From: Acinetobacter rongchengensis
Lineage (GTDB): Bacteria; Pseudomonadota; Gammaproteobacteria; Pseudomonadales; Moraxellaceae
Reading direction: 5' to 3'
DNA: 64,000 nt
NCBI RefSeq assembly: GCF_003611475.1
Contig: NZ_RAXT01000004.1
Coordinates: forward strand, 107,546-171,545
Below are positions 25,851-36,214 of this stretch, one piece after another. Position 1 is the first letter of the stretch. Each line of letters opens with the position of its first letter. Below the pieces are notes generated by a model. It saw only the letters and a list, made by a program, of their open reading frames with translations. It had not been told where the DNA came from and did no database searches. The position numbers and the translations under genes are program-made.

Positions 25851-27731
25851 TTAAATTTCTATTTGACTACCAATTTCAACCACACGATTCGAAGGAATCT
25901 GATAAAAATCACTAATCGGACTGGTATTTTTATGCATGGTAGAAAAGACTTGCTCTTTCCATTTTGCTAAGAGCTTTTGTTGCTTCGAGATAATTCTTTC
26001 ACGTGAAACAAAGAAGCTTATTTCCATCAAATTAAATTCAAAATCATATGCATTAAAAATTGTTTCAAGCGTAGCTGGAATATTTGGCTGTTCTTTAAAA
26101 CCATAGTTCAAATGAATACGAAAGAAGTTTTTATCCAATATTTCAACAGTATATCTATTATCTTCAGAGATATAAGGTACATCTTGCACATCAACAGTAA
26201 TTAATATATTCCGCTCATGAAGAATTTTATTGTGTTTTAGATTATGTAGGAGTGCATGAGGTACAACATTTGGTGATCCTGTCAGAAATACAGCTGTTCC
26301 AGGTACTTGATTTAAACTATCACCTAAATATTGAATAAAAGTCTCTAGCTGCAATGTATCACTCTGTAATTTAGCTTGTAATGCAGCCTTACCATTTTTC
26401 CAGATCATCATCAAAGTAAAGACCACTGTCGCAACCAATACTGGCATCCATCCACCAATAAAGAATTTAAGCAAGTTAGAGCTTAACAAAACCAAGTCAA
26501 TCACAATGAATGGAACAATAAATAACACCAGTTTCCAAGTCTTCCATTTCCAATAGCTGTAAGCTAAGAATCCGACCAAAAGTGTGTCACAGAACATGGT
26601 CACAGTCACTGCTAATCCGTATGCTCCAGCCAACTGGCTACTGGTCTTAAAAAGCAAAACAACGACGATAATTGATATGAACAATAACCAATTCAGCAAT
26701 GGAATATAAATTTGCCCCACTTCCGACTCAGAAGTATGTAATACGGTTAAACGCGGCAAATATCCCAATTGAATTGCTTGTTTTGCCATTGAAAATACAC
26801 CACTGATGAGCGCTTGTGATGCAATAACCGCCGCAGCAGTTGCAAGTACAATCATTGGATAAAGCAACAATGACGGAACCAGTAAATAAAATGGGTTGGA
26901 AATCGCAGAAGGATCTCTAAGCAGTAAAGCCCCTTGTCCTGCATAATTTAAAACTAAACAAGGCAGTACAATAAAAAACCAACCTAGACGAATCGGTAAG
27001 ACACCAAAATGTCCCATATCGGCATAAAGCGCCTCACCACCTGTAACGGTCAGTACAACAGCACCCATGACAAAAAAAGAAATGATTGGATTGGTAAGAA
27101 TAAACGAAATTCCCCAATGTGGGCTTAAAAAAGCCAAAATTGAAGGACTTTGAATAATACTCATCACTCCTAAGCTACCTATGGCTAAAAACCATAGCAA
27201 TGTAATTGGCCCAAAGAACTTCCCCATGATGGCTGAGCCATGCCTTTGTACTAAAAACAAAGCTGTTAAAATCCCAATACTGATCGGCAAAATAAATTTT
27301 GACAAGGTTGGCGTTGCAACAGACAGACCTTCAACCGCAGAGAGTACGGACATTGCTGGCGTAATGATCCCATCACCAAAAAATAAAGAGGCACCGGTAA
27401 AACCCAAAGCTGTAATGATTATTTTTGTTCTATTCGATAAGCCCTTTTGGCGGAGATTCAAGGCCAACAGTGCCATGATTCCACCTTCACCATTATTGTC
27501 TGCCCGCATGATCACCATGACATACTTCAAAGACACAATAAGGGTTATAGTCCAAAAAATTAATGACAAAATCCCCAAGATATTGATTTCATTAATAGGC
27601 ATGCCATGTGTTGCATGAAAACTTTCTTTGAGTGCATACAGTGGACTCGTTCCAATATCGCCAAAAACCACCCCCAATGCGGCTAGAGTCAATATTGCAG
27701 TACTTGCCTTTTCAGGCTTCTGATTTTGCAT
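25851..27731 (-). CDS. kup: low-affinity potassium transporter Kup
   Basis: A 626-residue KUP/HAK potassium symporter. The N-terminus has [19 protein letters not shown], the family hallmark, followed by about twelve transmembrane segments with [12 protein letters not shown] and [14 protein letters not shown] motifs (here [14 protein letters not shown]). A hydrophilic C-terminal domain of about 170 residues follows. Length and layout are standard. It is transcribed towards the nitrate island and does not belong to it. Confidence 0.97.
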   Translation of the reverse strand: MQNQKPEKASTAILTLAALGVVFGDIGTSPLYALKESFHATHGMPINEINILGILSLIFWTITLIVSLKYVMVIMRADNNGEGGIMALLALNLRQKGLSNRTKIIITALGFTGASLFFGDGIITPAMSVLSAVEGLSVATPTLSKFILPISIGILTALFLVQRHGSAIMGKFFGPITLLWFLAIGSLGVMSIIQSPSILAFLSPHWGISFILTNPIISFFVMGAVVLTVTGGEALYADMGHFGVLPIRLGWFFIVLPCLVLNYAGQGALLLRDPSAISNPFYLLVPSLLLYPMIVLATAAAVIASQALISGVFSMAKQAIQLGYLPRLTVLHTSESEVGQIYIPLLNWLLFISIIVVVLLFKTSSQLAGAYGLAVTVTMFCDTLLVGFLAYSYWKWKTWKLVLFIVPFIVIDLVLLSSNLLKFFIGGWMPVLVATVVFTLMMIWKNGKAALQAKLQSDTLQLETFIQYLGDSLNQVPGTAVFLTGSPNVVPHALLHNLKHNKILHERNILITVDVQDVPYISEDNRYTVEILDKNFFRIHLNYGFKEQPNIPATLETIFNAYDFEFNLMEISFFVSRERIISKQQKLLAKWKEQVFSTMHKNTSPISDFYQIPSNRVVEIGSQIEI

Positions 27732-28097
27732 ATAGTAAAATCACATGAGTAAAATTGGATTGATACTAGCACCAGAAATGAATGATTTATTGATCGCTAT
27801 AAAAAACCATAATTTATTCATTTTTAATTGTTTTTCTAGTTTAATAACAGCAAATATTTGAATCTTATGATGTTATAAATAATAACCAACATGGTATAGC
27901 GACTAAAAATAACTCAATATTGATACAATCGAGCCATTTCAGTATCAATTTTAAAGATCATTAACCGCTAAACTTAACCTTGAAATGCAACATCCATTAA
28001 ATAGGAGTACAAAATAATGTGTTTTAAACCGATTGCACATGTCACTGTTTCCACAGTCATAACATAGATTTCAACTCTTTTCTCTTTTTAAGATGCT
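27732..28097. other. kup upstream region with hairpin and possible micro-ORF
   Basis: 366 bp between the lipoprotein gene and kup, both on the minus strand. It holds ATTGATAC (27919-27926) pairing with GTATCAAT (27942-27949) across a 15-base loop, and a 16-codon plus-strand frame with a good ribosome binding site, listed separately. The kup promoter should lie near the left end. Confidence 0.4.
28017..28067 (+). CDS. possible 16-residue micro-ORF
   Basis: ATG at 28017 is preceded at good distance by AGGAG (28003-28007). It encodes MCFKPIAHVTVSTVIT and then TAG. The final part of the frame also folds as a small hairpin (ACTGT/ACAGT). It is not in the same direction as either neighbour. It could be a translated small protein, a leader peptide without a downstream gene, or chance. 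Confidence 0.2.
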   Translation: MCFKPIAHVTVSTVIT

Positions 28098-28760
28098 CTA
28101 ATTATTCATTTTTTTTAGAACATAGGCTTTAGCAGGTGCAGGATTATTCTGATTAAAATAAAGTTTATTACTTTCGCTACTGTTTAAAATTTTATCTAAA
28201 TCCATGACTAAATTACGATCAGCATCAACTTTATAGAAAAATTGTATTCCTTCTACACGATTGATAATAATTTCATGGTTAACTTCATCATAAACCCATG
28301 TATTTTTCTGATAGGAACGATTTTGCTTTATTTCATTGTTCTCATAGGTCATTTTGCCCATATAGACAATGTTGCGGTGCGCAGTACCATCTGCAAGTAA
28401 ATTGACAATAAACTCCGCATTCCCTGTTTTGCAATTGGCAAAACGGTCTGTACAACTCATTTGAGTATGATAACGTCCTACAAATGACTCTGCTTTTGCA
28501 GGTATAGGCTCTACATCCAAATCTTTAAGTTCTGAAGCAGCAGGTGCTGGTAAAGTCGCTTGACCTGCAACTTCGGTTAATTTTTTTGCAGCATTTGTCT
28601 GTTGTGCAGACTGATCTTGTTCAACTTTACTTAATGAATTTTGTGCATCCTCAGATTGTTCTTGATCAATAGGATTTTGTGAATCACACGCAACCAATAC
28701 CAAACAAATACTCATGCTTAGTATTCTGCAAAATCCTACTTTATTTAAATTTAAGTACAT
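28098..28760 (-). CDS. predicted lipoprotein of unknown function
   Basis: A 220-residue protein with a lipobox (LVAC at about residue 25) after a hydrophobic segment, so it is probably lipid-anchored in the envelope. Residues 28-80 are low in complexity and rich in Q, S and A. The C-terminal domain (FVGRYHTQMSCTDRFANC onward) has two close cysteines and alternating beta-like segments, loosely reminiscent of NlpE-like beta-barrels. That resemblance is weak and no function is assigned. A second possible ATG lies at M16. Confidence 0.75.
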   Translation of the reverse strand: MYLNLNKVGFCRILSMSICLVLVACDSQNPIDQEQSEDAQNSLSKVEQDQSAQQTNAAKKLTEVAGQATLPAPAASELKDLDVEPIPAKAESFVGRYHTQMSCTDRFANCKTGNAEFIVNLLADGTAHRNIVYMGKMTYENNEIKQNRSYQKNTWVYDEVNHEIIINRVEGIQFFYKVDADRNLVMDLDKILNSSESNKLYFNQNNPAPAKAYVLKKMNN

Positions 28761-29073
28761 GAATCAAAAACCATATTATGCTAAAGTGCTGAAAAAGACA
28801 TATCAAATTTTGATTGAGAATATTGGTATATTATTGTGTTGTTCCGATTGACGAAATCATCTCGATTGATTTTTTACAAAAAGTATAAAAAAGTACGCGC
28901 TCTGTTGTTGGCTAATCTTTTAATCAAAAGCATGAATTCACAAAAGTTTACACAATACTTACAAATAAATTGCCTATTTGCCTTTAATAAATTCACACGA
29001 TCACCATTTAATAATTATGCGATAAATATCAATAATGATATTGCAGGCTATTTTTAAACTTAAGGAGACTTTG
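28761..29073. other. intergenic region before the PspC gene
   Basis: 313 bp, strongly AT-rich. It should contain the divergent promoters of the lipoprotein and the PspC gene. A plus-strand open frame (28836-29057) has an uncharacteristic composition and no ribosome binding site, and is not called. AAGGAG at 29062-29067 serves the PspC gene. Confidence 0.4.
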
Positions 29074-29334
29074 ATGGCCAATTCTGGTTTATATCGTTCT
29101 AGCCGACATAACATGATCGCCGGTGTAATGGGCGGTATTGCTGAGCGTTTTGGTTGGAATGTCACATTATTACGTATCATCTTTATTTTAGTTTCGTGTT
29201 TGAGTGCCGCTTTCCCTGGGATTATTGTTTACTTAGTCCTATGGTTACTCATTCCAAAACAAGAACTCAGATTAGGTGGTTCACAAGGTTATCAGCATCA
29301 GGTTCGTACCATTGTTGATGAAAGAACAAGATAA
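29074..29334 (+). CDS. PspC domain protein
   Basis: An 86-residue protein with the PspC signature: LYRSSRHNMIAGVMGGIAERFGW, then one long hydrophobic segment ending in YLVLWLLIPK. In E. coli PspC is an inner-membrane partner in the phage-shock stress response. Here the gene stands alone, without pspA or pspB, as is common for small PspC proteins. A clear AAGGAG precedes ATG 29074, which fixes the start. Confidence 0.88.
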   Translation: MANSGLYRSSRHNMIAGVMGGIAERFGWNVTLLRIIFILVSCLSAAFPGIIVYLVLWLLIPKQELRLGGSQGYQHQVRTIVDERTR

Positions 29335-29367
29335 TTGATTGCGTAACCAGTTAAATTTTCTTTTTCC

Positions 29368-29405
29368 GCTACGCCAGTTCCCCCAAACTGACGTAGCTTT
29401 TTTTA
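29368..29405 (+). terminator. rho-independent terminator after the PspC gene
   Basis: GCTACG (29368-29373) pairs with CGTAGC (29392-29397), and AGTT pairs with AACT inside the stem across a small bulge. A T-run follows to 29404. Confidence 0.85.
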
Positions 29406-29418
29406 TGCTTAAAATATT

Positions 29419-30534
29419 TTAATCATTTATTGGATGTGTTACTCGATTGAGCTGTTGTTGCATCACTGCAATCATATCTGCTCGACTAATAATACCGACC
29501 AGTTTTTGATTTTCCACCACTGGAATATAATTAAATGAGCGCTCAACGAAGTACGGCACTAAATCCTGTATTGGTTGAATAGGCTGTACCGTCACAACTT
29601 TGCGGTCCATAATTTGTTTTACAAGATGTTCCCAAGAAGCTCTCGGTTCAGCAGCTCGCTTAAACCATTCCACGACTTCATAAAGTGCCAATGTGCCCAC
29701 CAATTGATGCTCCACATTGATCACGGGAAGGCTCATTAAATTGACATGTTTAAATTTAATCAATGCATCCTGAATTTCTTCTTGTTCTTGTAAACAAATC
29801 ACATCCTTCGTCATAATGTCTTGGCAAAGATATTGGCTCACTGCTCTCGCATTGGCCTTTTCCTGCGCTTCTAAAATGATTTTTTGTAGGTCGTATTCAC
29901 TGATATCTAGCAGTTCTGTCTGATGTTCTAAAACATCGTGAATATCTTGTGGCTGGATCGTGACTTTCTGCGTCGGTGTTGGATCCTTAGAACGAGTATT
30001 CAACTGTGCAATTTGAGGATATTGCTTCCCCAATAAACGATTAAAAAAAATCGCAACAACTAAAAGTAATATTGAATTTAAAAGCACTGGATAAAAAATA
30101 AAATGATAACCCAGTTGATGGACAGATTCGCCGCCGAGCACCGCTGTGATTGCCACTGCACCGCTGGGTGGATGCAATGAATCTGTGGTCATCATCAAAA
30201 AAATCGCCAATGCAACTGCAACACTAAAAGCTTCGGTTAAATTGGGAATGTACATGGCACAAGTGACGCCAATAATACCTGCAATTGTATTTCCAACCAC
30301 CATATTCCACGGTTGTGCTAAAGGACTGGCAGGCACGGCAAATAACAATACCGATGAAGCGCCCATCGGTGCGATATACCATGCATTCAAATCACCTAAA
30401 ACATATAAACTGATTAGTGATGATATTGCTAAACCAAGTAAAGCCCCGATACCACACATTAAGCGGTCTTTGAGCGGTAAAACTTTAAAATTTGGCTTTA
30501 AGGTATTTAACCATTCAAATTGCATATGAAACAC
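29419..30534 (-). CDS. HPP family membrane protein with CBS domain pair
   Basis: A 371-residue protein. The N-terminal half has about four transmembrane helices with the HPP motif (DSLHPPSGAVAITAVLGG). The C-terminal half, from about residue 235, carries two CBS domains (DIMTKDVICLQ, PVINVEHQLVGTL; IMDRKVVTVQ, YIPVVENQKLVGIISRADM), which often bind adenine nucleotides. The function is unclear; some HPP proteins have been linked to nitrite transport in chloroplasts. GAAGG at 30541-30545 sits 6 bases before the GTG at 30534, supporting that start over the ATG at 30525. Confidence 0.88.
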   Translation of the reverse strand: MFHMQFEWLNTLKPNFKVLPLKDRLMCGIGALLGLAISSLISLYVLGDLNAWYIAPMGASSVLLFAVPASPLAQPWNMVVGNTIAGIIGVTCAMYIPNLTEAFSVAVALAIFLMMTTDSLHPPSGAVAITAVLGGESVHQLGYHFIFYPVLLNSILLLVVAIFFNRLLGKQYPQIAQLNTRSKDPTPTQKVTIQPQDIHDVLEHQTELLDISEYDLQKIILEAQEKANARAVSQYLCQDIMTKDVICLQEQEEIQDALIKFKHVNLMSLPVINVEHQLVGTLALYEVVEWFKRAAEPRASWEHLVKQIMDRKVVTVQPIQPIQDLVPYFVERSFNYIPVVENQKLVGIISRADMIAVMQQQLNRVTHPIND

Positions 30535-30700
30535 GACGATCCTTCGTTATTGCACTTTTGAGGTGCGTGATTATACGATGTTGTGATGATAAGGTGTATT
30601 TATTATCCATCTTAAATTTATCAATATTTTAACTATATTCTCGCCTATTGATTTTATTGACAATATTCAGTGGCTTGCTCTCCATTTGCAACATACTCTT

Positions 30701-30910
30701 TTATCTAACAAAATGCATACATCGGATAACTTGTATAATTAGCTGCATTTCTGCACTCTGATTCAAAATCTGTTGTGAATTTATAATGTCTTTATAAAGT
30801 TCAGTTTGCTGATCTTTTTGACTTTGTAGCTTGATTTGGTCCAGCAAAGTAATAATCTGTTTTTCATAGATGCCTTCTTCAAATTTTGTCCCTTTGTTGT
30901 TTTTAATCAT
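30701..30910 (-). CDS. small hypothetical protein
   Basis: A 69-codon frame with a mostly helical, polar product (MIKNNKGTKFEEGIYEKQ, then several Q/K/I-rich stretches). No domain is recognised and no ribosome binding site is visible. Its ATG overlaps head-to-head with the ATG of the plus-strand neighbour at the palindrome CATG (30908-30911). It may be real or chance. Confidence 0.35.
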   Translation of the reverse strand: MIKNNKGTKFEEGIYEKQIITLLDQIKLQSQKDQQTELYKDIINSQQILNQSAEMQLIIQVIRCMHFVR

Positions 30911-31331
30911 GACTCAATATAGTAATAAATCTATTTTAAAAGCCTTGTTTTCTGCACCCATTTTTATTCAGGTCTTACTCACCATTTTATTCATTACTTT
31001 AAATCATGAATTTAGCATGCAATCTATCCTCACTGTGTGTGGGATTAACCTGATCATTTATATGCTTTATTGCGTGATTGTAATTCCAATTGCTTATGCT
31101 ATTTCTGTCTTACTTGCACGCCAATATTGGCTCAACTTTTTTACGATTATGTTAGGTTCAGTGCTGATGTGGCTCATCGTCACGATCATCGGTTATTTGG
31201 TTTTTATAGGATCGCTTCCCAATTCAATATCGGAATGGGTTTCAACGTGGTATTTTCATGTGATTGTTGTATTTGTCAGTTGTTGTTATTGGGGAATGCT
31301 ACATTTTTTTAGAAATGACAGCGTTGCATAA
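30909..31331 (+). CDS. hypothetical four-helix membrane protein
   Basis: 140 residues from ATG 30909 (MTQYSNKSILKALFSAP), with four hydrophobic segments: about 15-32, 40-65, 75-100 and 108-128. No family is recognised. A longer version starting at 30870 exists but would overlap the divergent small gene. No clear ribosome binding site is seen before either start. The next gene, glyQ, begins 160 bp downstream. Confidence 0.6.
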   Translation: MTQYSNKSILKALFSAPIFIQVLLTILFITLNHEFSMQSILTVCGINLIIYMLYCVIVIPIAYAISVLLARQYWLNFFTIMLGSVLMWLIVTIIGYLVFIGSLPNSISEWVSTWYFHVIVVFVSCCYWGMLHFFRNDSVA

Positions 31332-31491
31332 CATTGCCAACTTTTTAAAGTTATTCCATAACCAAAGATTGATTTGATTTAATTCTGATCACTATGAAAA
31401 ACAGTATAACTTGATCTATAACCTTTGCCACACCTCCCCAAAATCCTTATACTTAGAACCAATTTTTTCTAATACTTATAGTGGATGCTGC

Positions 31492-32481
31492 ATGAGTCGC
31501 GCCATATCGCATATTGATACATTCCAAGGCTTAATTCTTGCCTTACAAAACTACTGGGCTGAACAAGGTTGCGTCGTGTTACAACCTTACGATATGGAAA
31601 TGGGTGCAGGAACATTCCACACTGCAACATTCTTACGTGCGCTTGGTCCTGAAACATGGAACGCAGCATACGTGCAACCATCACGTCGCCCTAAAGATGG
31701 TCGTTATGGCGAAAACCCAAACCGTTTACAACACTACTACCAGTTCCAAGTGGTACTGAAACCCAACCCAGACAATATCCAACAACTGTACCTAGACTCG
31801 TTGGAAGCGATTGGTATTGACACGCTTACACATGATATTCGTTTTGTTGAAGACAACTGGGAATCTCCAACACTCGGTGCTTGGGGCTTAGGTTGGGAAG
31901 TTTGGCTCAACGGTATGGAAGTGACTCAGTTTACTTACTTCCAACAAGTCGGTGGTGTTGAATGTTACCCAGTAACAGGTGAAATCACTTACGGTCTTGA
32001 GCGTTTGGCGATGTACCTACAAGGTGTCGATTCAGTTTACGATCTTGTTTGGACCAAAGGTCAATTCGGTACTGTGACGTATGGCGATGTATTCCATCAA
32101 AATGAAGTGGAACAATCGACCTATAACTTTGAATATGCCAACGTTGAAAAAATGTTTGAATTATTCGATTTCTATGAAGCAGAAGCAACGCGCTTAATGG
32201 AAGCTGAACTTCCACTTCCTGCCTATGAACAAGTGATTAAAGCATCACATAGCTTTAACTTGCTCGATGCACGTGGTGCAATTTCTGTGACTGAGCGTCA
32301 ACGCTATATTTTACGTGTACGTACTTTGGCACGTTCAATTGCGCAAAGTTATGTGGCTGCTCGTGCCAAGCTTGGTTTCCCAATGGCAGAACCGCATTTG
32401 CGTGATGAAGTTTTAGCGCAATTGAAAGCTCAGGTTGAAGCGGAAGCAGCTCAAGCAGAAAAATCAGCGGAGAACAAATAA
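31492..32481 (+). CDS. glyQ: glycyl-tRNA synthetase, alpha subunit
   Basis: A 329-residue catalytic subunit of the alpha2-beta2 glycyl-tRNA synthetase. Motifs include [75 protein letters not shown] and [12 protein letters not shown]. The start at ATG 31492 ([12 protein letters not shown]) fits the family; an earlier in-frame start at 31411 would add an unrelated tail. The C-terminus is a little longer than in E. coli, with an A/E-rich end. It is coupled to glyS by TAATG. Confidence 0.97.
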   Translation: MSRAISHIDTFQGLILALQNYWAEQGCVVLQPYDMEMGAGTFHTATFLRALGPETWNAAYVQPSRRPKDGRYGENPNRLQHYYQFQVVLKPNPDNIQQLYLDSLEAIGIDTLTHDIRFVEDNWESPTLGAWGLGWEVWLNGMEVTQFTYFQQVGGVECYPVTGEITYGLERLAMYLQGVDSVYDLVWTKGQFGTVTYGDVFHQNEVEQSTYNFEYANVEKMFELFDFYEAEATRLMEAELPLPAYEQVIKASHSFNLLDARGAISVTERQRYILRVRTLARSIAQSYVAARAKLGFPMAEPHLRDEVLAQLKAQVEAEAAQAEKSAENK

Positions 32482-34550
32482 TGTCTAAACATACCGTTTT
32501 ATTTGAACTTGGCTGTGAAGAACTTCCTCCAAAAAGCTTAAAAACTTTACGTGATGCATTACAAGCTGAAACCGTAAAAGGTTTAAATGATGCAGGTTTG
32601 GCTTTTGACTCTATCGAAGCCTATGCAGCACCTCGCCGTTTAGCATTGAAAATTATTAATGTCGATGGTGCGCAAGCCGATACTCAAAAACGTTTTGATG
32701 GCCCTGCGGTACAAGCTGCTTATGATGCAGAAGGTAAGCCAACCAAAGCACTTGAAGGCTTTATGCGTGGTCAAGGCATTACTGCGGATCAACTTTCAAC
32801 GTTCCAAGCAGGTAAAGTTGAAAAAGTATGCTATTTAAAAGATGTGCAAGGTCAAAGCCTTGACGTTTTACTACCACAAATTTTACAAACCGCTTTGGAT
32901 AACCTTCCAATTGCAAAACGTATGCGTTCTGCGGCAAGCCGTACTGAATTTGTACGTCCTGTAAAATGGGTTGTATTGTTAAAAGATAACGCTGTTGTTG
33001 ATGCAACCATTCAGGATCATAAAGCAGGTAATGTGACTTATGGTCACCGTTTCCATGCGCCTGAAGCGATTACTTTAGCCAATGCAGATGCATATTTAGA
33101 TGCACTGCGTACTGCAAAAGTTGTGGCGAATTTTGAAGAGCGTCAAGCCATCATTGACCAACAAGTCGAAGCCCTTGCTGATGAAGTGAATGCAATTGCC
33201 ATCGTTCCTACTGATTTACGTGATGAAGTGACCGCATTGGTTGAATGGCCTGTTGCACTTCGTGCAAGCTTTGAAGAGCGTTTCCTTGCCGTACCTCAAG
33301 AAGCATTAATCACCACCATGCAAGATAATCAGAAGTATTTCTGTTTGGTGAATGCTGATAATAAACTTCAACCGTACTTCATTACCGTTTCAAATATTGA
33401 GTCTAAAGATCCGACTCAAATTATTGAAGGCAATGAGAAAGTTGTACGCCCTCGTTTGTCTGATGCGGAATTCTTCTTCTTACAAGATCAAAAGCAACCG
33501 CTTGCATCTCGTAAAGAAAAATTGGCTAATATGGTTTTCCAAGCACAGTTAGGTACGCTTTGGAATAAATCTGAGCGTATTGCCAAATTGGCTGTAGCTT
33601 TATCTGCAATCACAGGTGCAAACCCTGCGGATGCTGAAAAAGCAGCACTGCTTGCAAAATGTGATTTAACCTCTGAATTGGTTGGTGAATTCCCAGAACT
33701 TCAAGGGATTGCGGGCACTTACTATGCACGTATTGAAGGCGAGAATGATGAAGTTGCAGAAGCTTTAGGTGAGCAATATTTACCTAAGTTCGCGGGTGAT
33801 GTTTTACCGAAAACCAAAACAGGGACTACGATTGCCCTTGCGGATCGTTTAGATACGCTGACAGGTATTTTCGGTATTGGTCAAGCACCGACAGGTTCTA
33901 AAGACCCGTTTGCTTTACGTCGTTCTGCGATTGGTATTTTGCGTTTAGTGACTGAAAACAATCTTGATGTTTCGATTGAAGAACTCATCAAGCTTGCTTT
34001 AGCTGCTTATGGCGATGTATTGAAAGATCACGACAAGACTTTGGCGGATGCGGTTGCGTTCCTTGAAGGTCGTTATCGTGCCAAGTATGAAGACCAAGGC
34101 GTTGCTGTTGATGTGATTCAAGCAGTTCAAGCACTTTCTCCAAAATCACCTCTTGATTTTGATAAGCGTGTAACCGCGGTGAATCATTTCCGTAGTTTGC
34201 CTGAAGCTGCTGCTTTGGCTGCTGCAAATAAGCGTGTTGCGAATATCTTGGCGAAAGAAGCTGCGCCTACAGGTGAGATTGTTGAATCTAAATTGGTTGA
34301 AGATGCTGAAAAAGCACTTTATGCAGAGATTCAAAATATCCTGCCTGTGGTTCAACCGCTTTTGGCTGCAAAAGACTATACCGAAGCACTTTCTAAGTTA
34401 GCTGCACTTCGTGCGCCGATTGATGCTTTCTTTGAAGGTGTGATGGTCATGGCAGATGATGCTGAATTGAAAGCAAACCGTTTACGTTTACTGGCTCAGT
34501 TACGAGACTTGTTTACAAGTGTTGCGGATATTTCGGTGTTACAACACTAA
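32481..34550 (+). CDS. glyS: glycyl-tRNA synthetase, beta subunit
   Basis: A 689-residue tRNA-binding subunit. Motifs are [16 protein letters not shown] at the N-terminus, [36 protein letters not shown] and [17 protein letters not shown]. The length is standard. It shares one base with the glyQ stop. A strong terminator follows. Confidence 0.98.
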   Translation: MSKHTVLFELGCEELPPKSLKTLRDALQAETVKGLNDAGLAFDSIEAYAAPRRLALKIINVDGAQADTQKRFDGPAVQAAYDAEGKPTKALEGFMRGQGITADQLSTFQAGKVEKVCYLKDVQGQSLDVLLPQILQTALDNLPIAKRMRSAASRTEFVRPVKWVVLLKDNAVVDATIQDHKAGNVTYGHRFHAPEAITLANADAYLDALRTAKVVANFEERQAIIDQQVEALADEVNAIAIVPTDLRDEVTALVEWPVALRASFEERFLAVPQEALITTMQDNQKYFCLVNADNKLQPYFITVSNIESKDPTQIIEGNEKVVRPRLSDAEFFFLQDQKQPLASRKEKLANMVFQAQLGTLWNKSERIAKLAVALSAITGANPADAEKAALLAKCDLTSELVGEFPELQGIAGTYYARIEGENDEVAEALGEQYLPKFAGDVLPKTKTGTTIALADRLDTLTGIFGIGQAPTGSKDPFALRRSAIGILRLVTENNLDVSIEELIKLALAAYGDVLKDHDKTLADAVAFLEGRYRAKYEDQGVAVDVIQAVQALSPKSPLDFDKRVTAVNHFRSLPEAAALAAANKRVANILAKEAAPTGEIVESKLVEDAEKALYAEIQNILPVVQPLLAAKDYTEALSKLAALRAPIDAFFEGVMVMADDAELKANRLRLLAQLRDLFTSVADISVLQH

Positions 34551-34574
34551 GCTAATTATTTGAAATAAAATGAG

Positions 34575-34602
34575 AACCCTGCTTAAATAAGTGGGGTTTT
34601 TT
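34575..34602 (+). terminator. rho-independent terminator after glyS
   Basis: AACCCTGCTT (34575-34584) pairs with AAGTGGGGTT (34589-34598) over 10 bp with two G-T pairs and a 4-base loop, then T-run to 34602. Confidence 0.88.
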
Positions 34603-34616
34603 AATGAAGATTTATC

Positions 34617-35576
34617 ATGAAAAAATTAGAAGCTTTTCTTATCAATTTATTCATGTGGGGTGAGTCCTGTTCAGCTAACGGAATTCGTGACACTACAATT
34701 ATACAATGTGAAGGTTTTATATTTGAATTTAAACAGCATAATATCCATCTTAAGCAAAATGAATCTTTAAACAAAACAATAATTACGACAACAATCACTG
34801 TTCGAGATATTGTAAATGAACAAGTATCACAAGTTTTAGAAATTATTGATAATTTGTGCTGCCTACTTTCTTTTGCTCAGCAATCATTAGTCCATCGCTG
34901 TGGTCATAAAATTGGTTCGGTAGAACACGGGACGAATTGTTCAGGAATCGTTATTAATCCTCCAGCTAATATTATCGAAAGTCGAGGAGAGAAAATTCGC
35001 GATTTTATAGAACAAGTATATCCAACCTTCAAAGAATTAAAGTCATCCAGACAACTACCAGTAGTTTTTGGCTATCTATGCGAAGCTAAACGTGGTTCTC
35101 TTGCTTTAGAAGCGTCACTCATTTTGCATTACGTACTTATAGAAAATCTGAAACATACTTTTGCTCAAGATAAAGGATTTAAACTTAAAGATGGAAAATA
35201 TAGTCATCCTCAATATCCTCCTCAAGATTATCATTGCAAAAATAAAGAAGAATATTGTTTTGATGAATATCTAGGAAAATATATTCATAAACTTTATGGC
35301 AAATGCGGTTCAGCCGAAATGACCAGAAGAATGTTCGAAGCAAATGGGATTAACCGAAACAGTGAAGCTATCAAAATCACTTTAAATAAAAGAAATACTA
35401 TGATTCATGAAGGTGTGCTTTTACCTGTTGGTGATCCAAATTACTTTGAACAAGCTTATCAAGATTTTTGTGCTGTAAATGATTTAATCAAAGAATATTT
35501 ATTGCGAGTCTTAGGATATAAAGGGAAATATTTTTTAAATAAAGATCGATTTACTCCAAGTGGCATAGTTAAGTAA
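34617..35576 (+). CDS. hypothetical protein with HEPN-like RX4H motif
   Basis: A 319-residue protein of no recognised family. The N-terminal half (to about 170) looks like mixed beta strands; the C-terminal half is helical. It contains R259-N-T-M-I-H264 in KRNTMIHEGVLLP, matching the RX4-6H ribonuclease motif of HEPN domains, which usually sits before the last helix as it does here. Cysteine-rich patches occur near residues 82-110 and 206-232. It stands just behind the glyS terminator, has an AT-rich composition and may be an acquired gene. A stress or defence role is speculation. No antitoxin partner is obvious. Confidence 0.7.
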   Translation: MKKLEAFLINLFMWGESCSANGIRDTTIIQCEGFIFEFKQHNIHLKQNESLNKTIITTTITVRDIVNEQVSQVLEIIDNLCCLLSFAQQSLVHRCGHKIGSVEHGTNCSGIVINPPANIIESRGEKIRDFIEQVYPTFKELKSSRQLPVVFGYLCEAKRGSLALEASLILHYVLIENLKHTFAQDKGFKLKDGKYSHPQYPPQDYHCKNKEEYCFDEYLGKYIHKLYGKCGSAEMTRRMFEANGINRNSEAIKITLNKRNTMIHEGVLLPVGDPNYFEQAYQDFCAVNDLIKEYLLRVLGYKGKYFLNKDRFTPSGIVK

Positions 35577-35647
35577 ATTACAATTTAAAATCAAAATTAT
35601 CTACACTCTAAATCATGTTCTGAACAATTGAATGCAAGTATTCGTTA

Positions 35648-35653
35648 TATAAT
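35648..35653 (+). promoter_or_regulatory. putative -10 element upstream of the heptamer repeat
   Basis: TATAAT at 35648-35653 would place transcription start near 35660, just before the 7-bp repeats. No good -35 is found at 16-18 bp spacing (TTGAAT at 35628 gives only 14). Confidence 0.4.
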
Positions 35654-35662
35654 TTCAATACT

Positions 35663-35703
35663 TTAAGAATTAAGAATTAAGAATTAAGAATTAAGAATTA
35701 AGA
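35663..35703 (+). repeat. heptanucleotide tandem repeat (TTAAGAA) in a 5' leader
   Basis: Five perfect copies of TTAAGAA followed by a partial TTAAGA. The last copy runs into GAGG at 35702-35705, the likely ribosome binding site of the gene starting at 35714. The repeat fills the space between the putative -10 element and the ribosome binding site. Confidence 0.95.
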
Positions 35704-35713
35704 GGCAAGGAAA

Positions 35714-36100
35714 ATGAATCAAAATGATTTTGAAAATGCACTACATCACCTATTAAGCCATTCACTCAAAACTTCCACTTTTGATGAAGTAAAACCTGTC
35801 GTTGAGCTATTCTTATATGGTGATTATTTGCCAACAGCTGTTGAAAACTTAAATACCATGGAAAAAAAGCGTTTACTTTTTTTACTCGAAAAATTTCGAA
35901 GATATTCCTGTTCTTCAGTAACACGCCGTCAACAATTAAAAACTTTTGCAGAAAGCATAAATATAGCTCAATCAAATCAATCATTACTAGCTTCGGATTT
36001 AGTTGACCCTCTCGCAAAAAAACTTGGCTTAAACGAAGACTTAAACCACCTAAAGTCTCAACTACTCACACTACAAACACGCCATTATCATTTTCAATAA
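35714..36100 (+). CDS. hypothetical 128-residue protein
   Basis: A mostly helical soluble protein (DFENALHHLLSHSLK, FDEVKPVVELFLYGDYLP, MEKKRLLFLLEKFRRY). No family is recognised and there is no signal peptide. GAGG at 35702-35705 lies 8 bases before the ATG. The unusual feature is the 7-bp tandem repeat in its leader. It is 137 bp downstream of the HEPN-like gene in the same direction; co-transcription is possible but unproven. Confidence 0.65.
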   Translation: MNQNDFENALHHLLSHSLKTSTFDEVKPVVELFLYGDYLPTAVENLNTMEKKRLLFLLEKFRRYSCSSVTRRQQLKTFAESINIAQSNQSLLASDLVDPLAKKLGLNEDLNHLKSQLLTLQTRHYHFQ

Positions 36101-36214
36101 CATTATTTTTTGAATATTTCATATCAATTACCAATCTAAAACCAAATCAGTCTAAATTTTTGTCTAAGTGCATATAAACTTAAAACATTAAATTCATTTA
36201 ACGATCAAAAAGCA

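Noticed and set aside
28836..29057. Plus-strand open frame before the PspC gene
   Set aside because: No ribosome binding site, no recognisable domain and a composition typical of translated AT-rich spacer.
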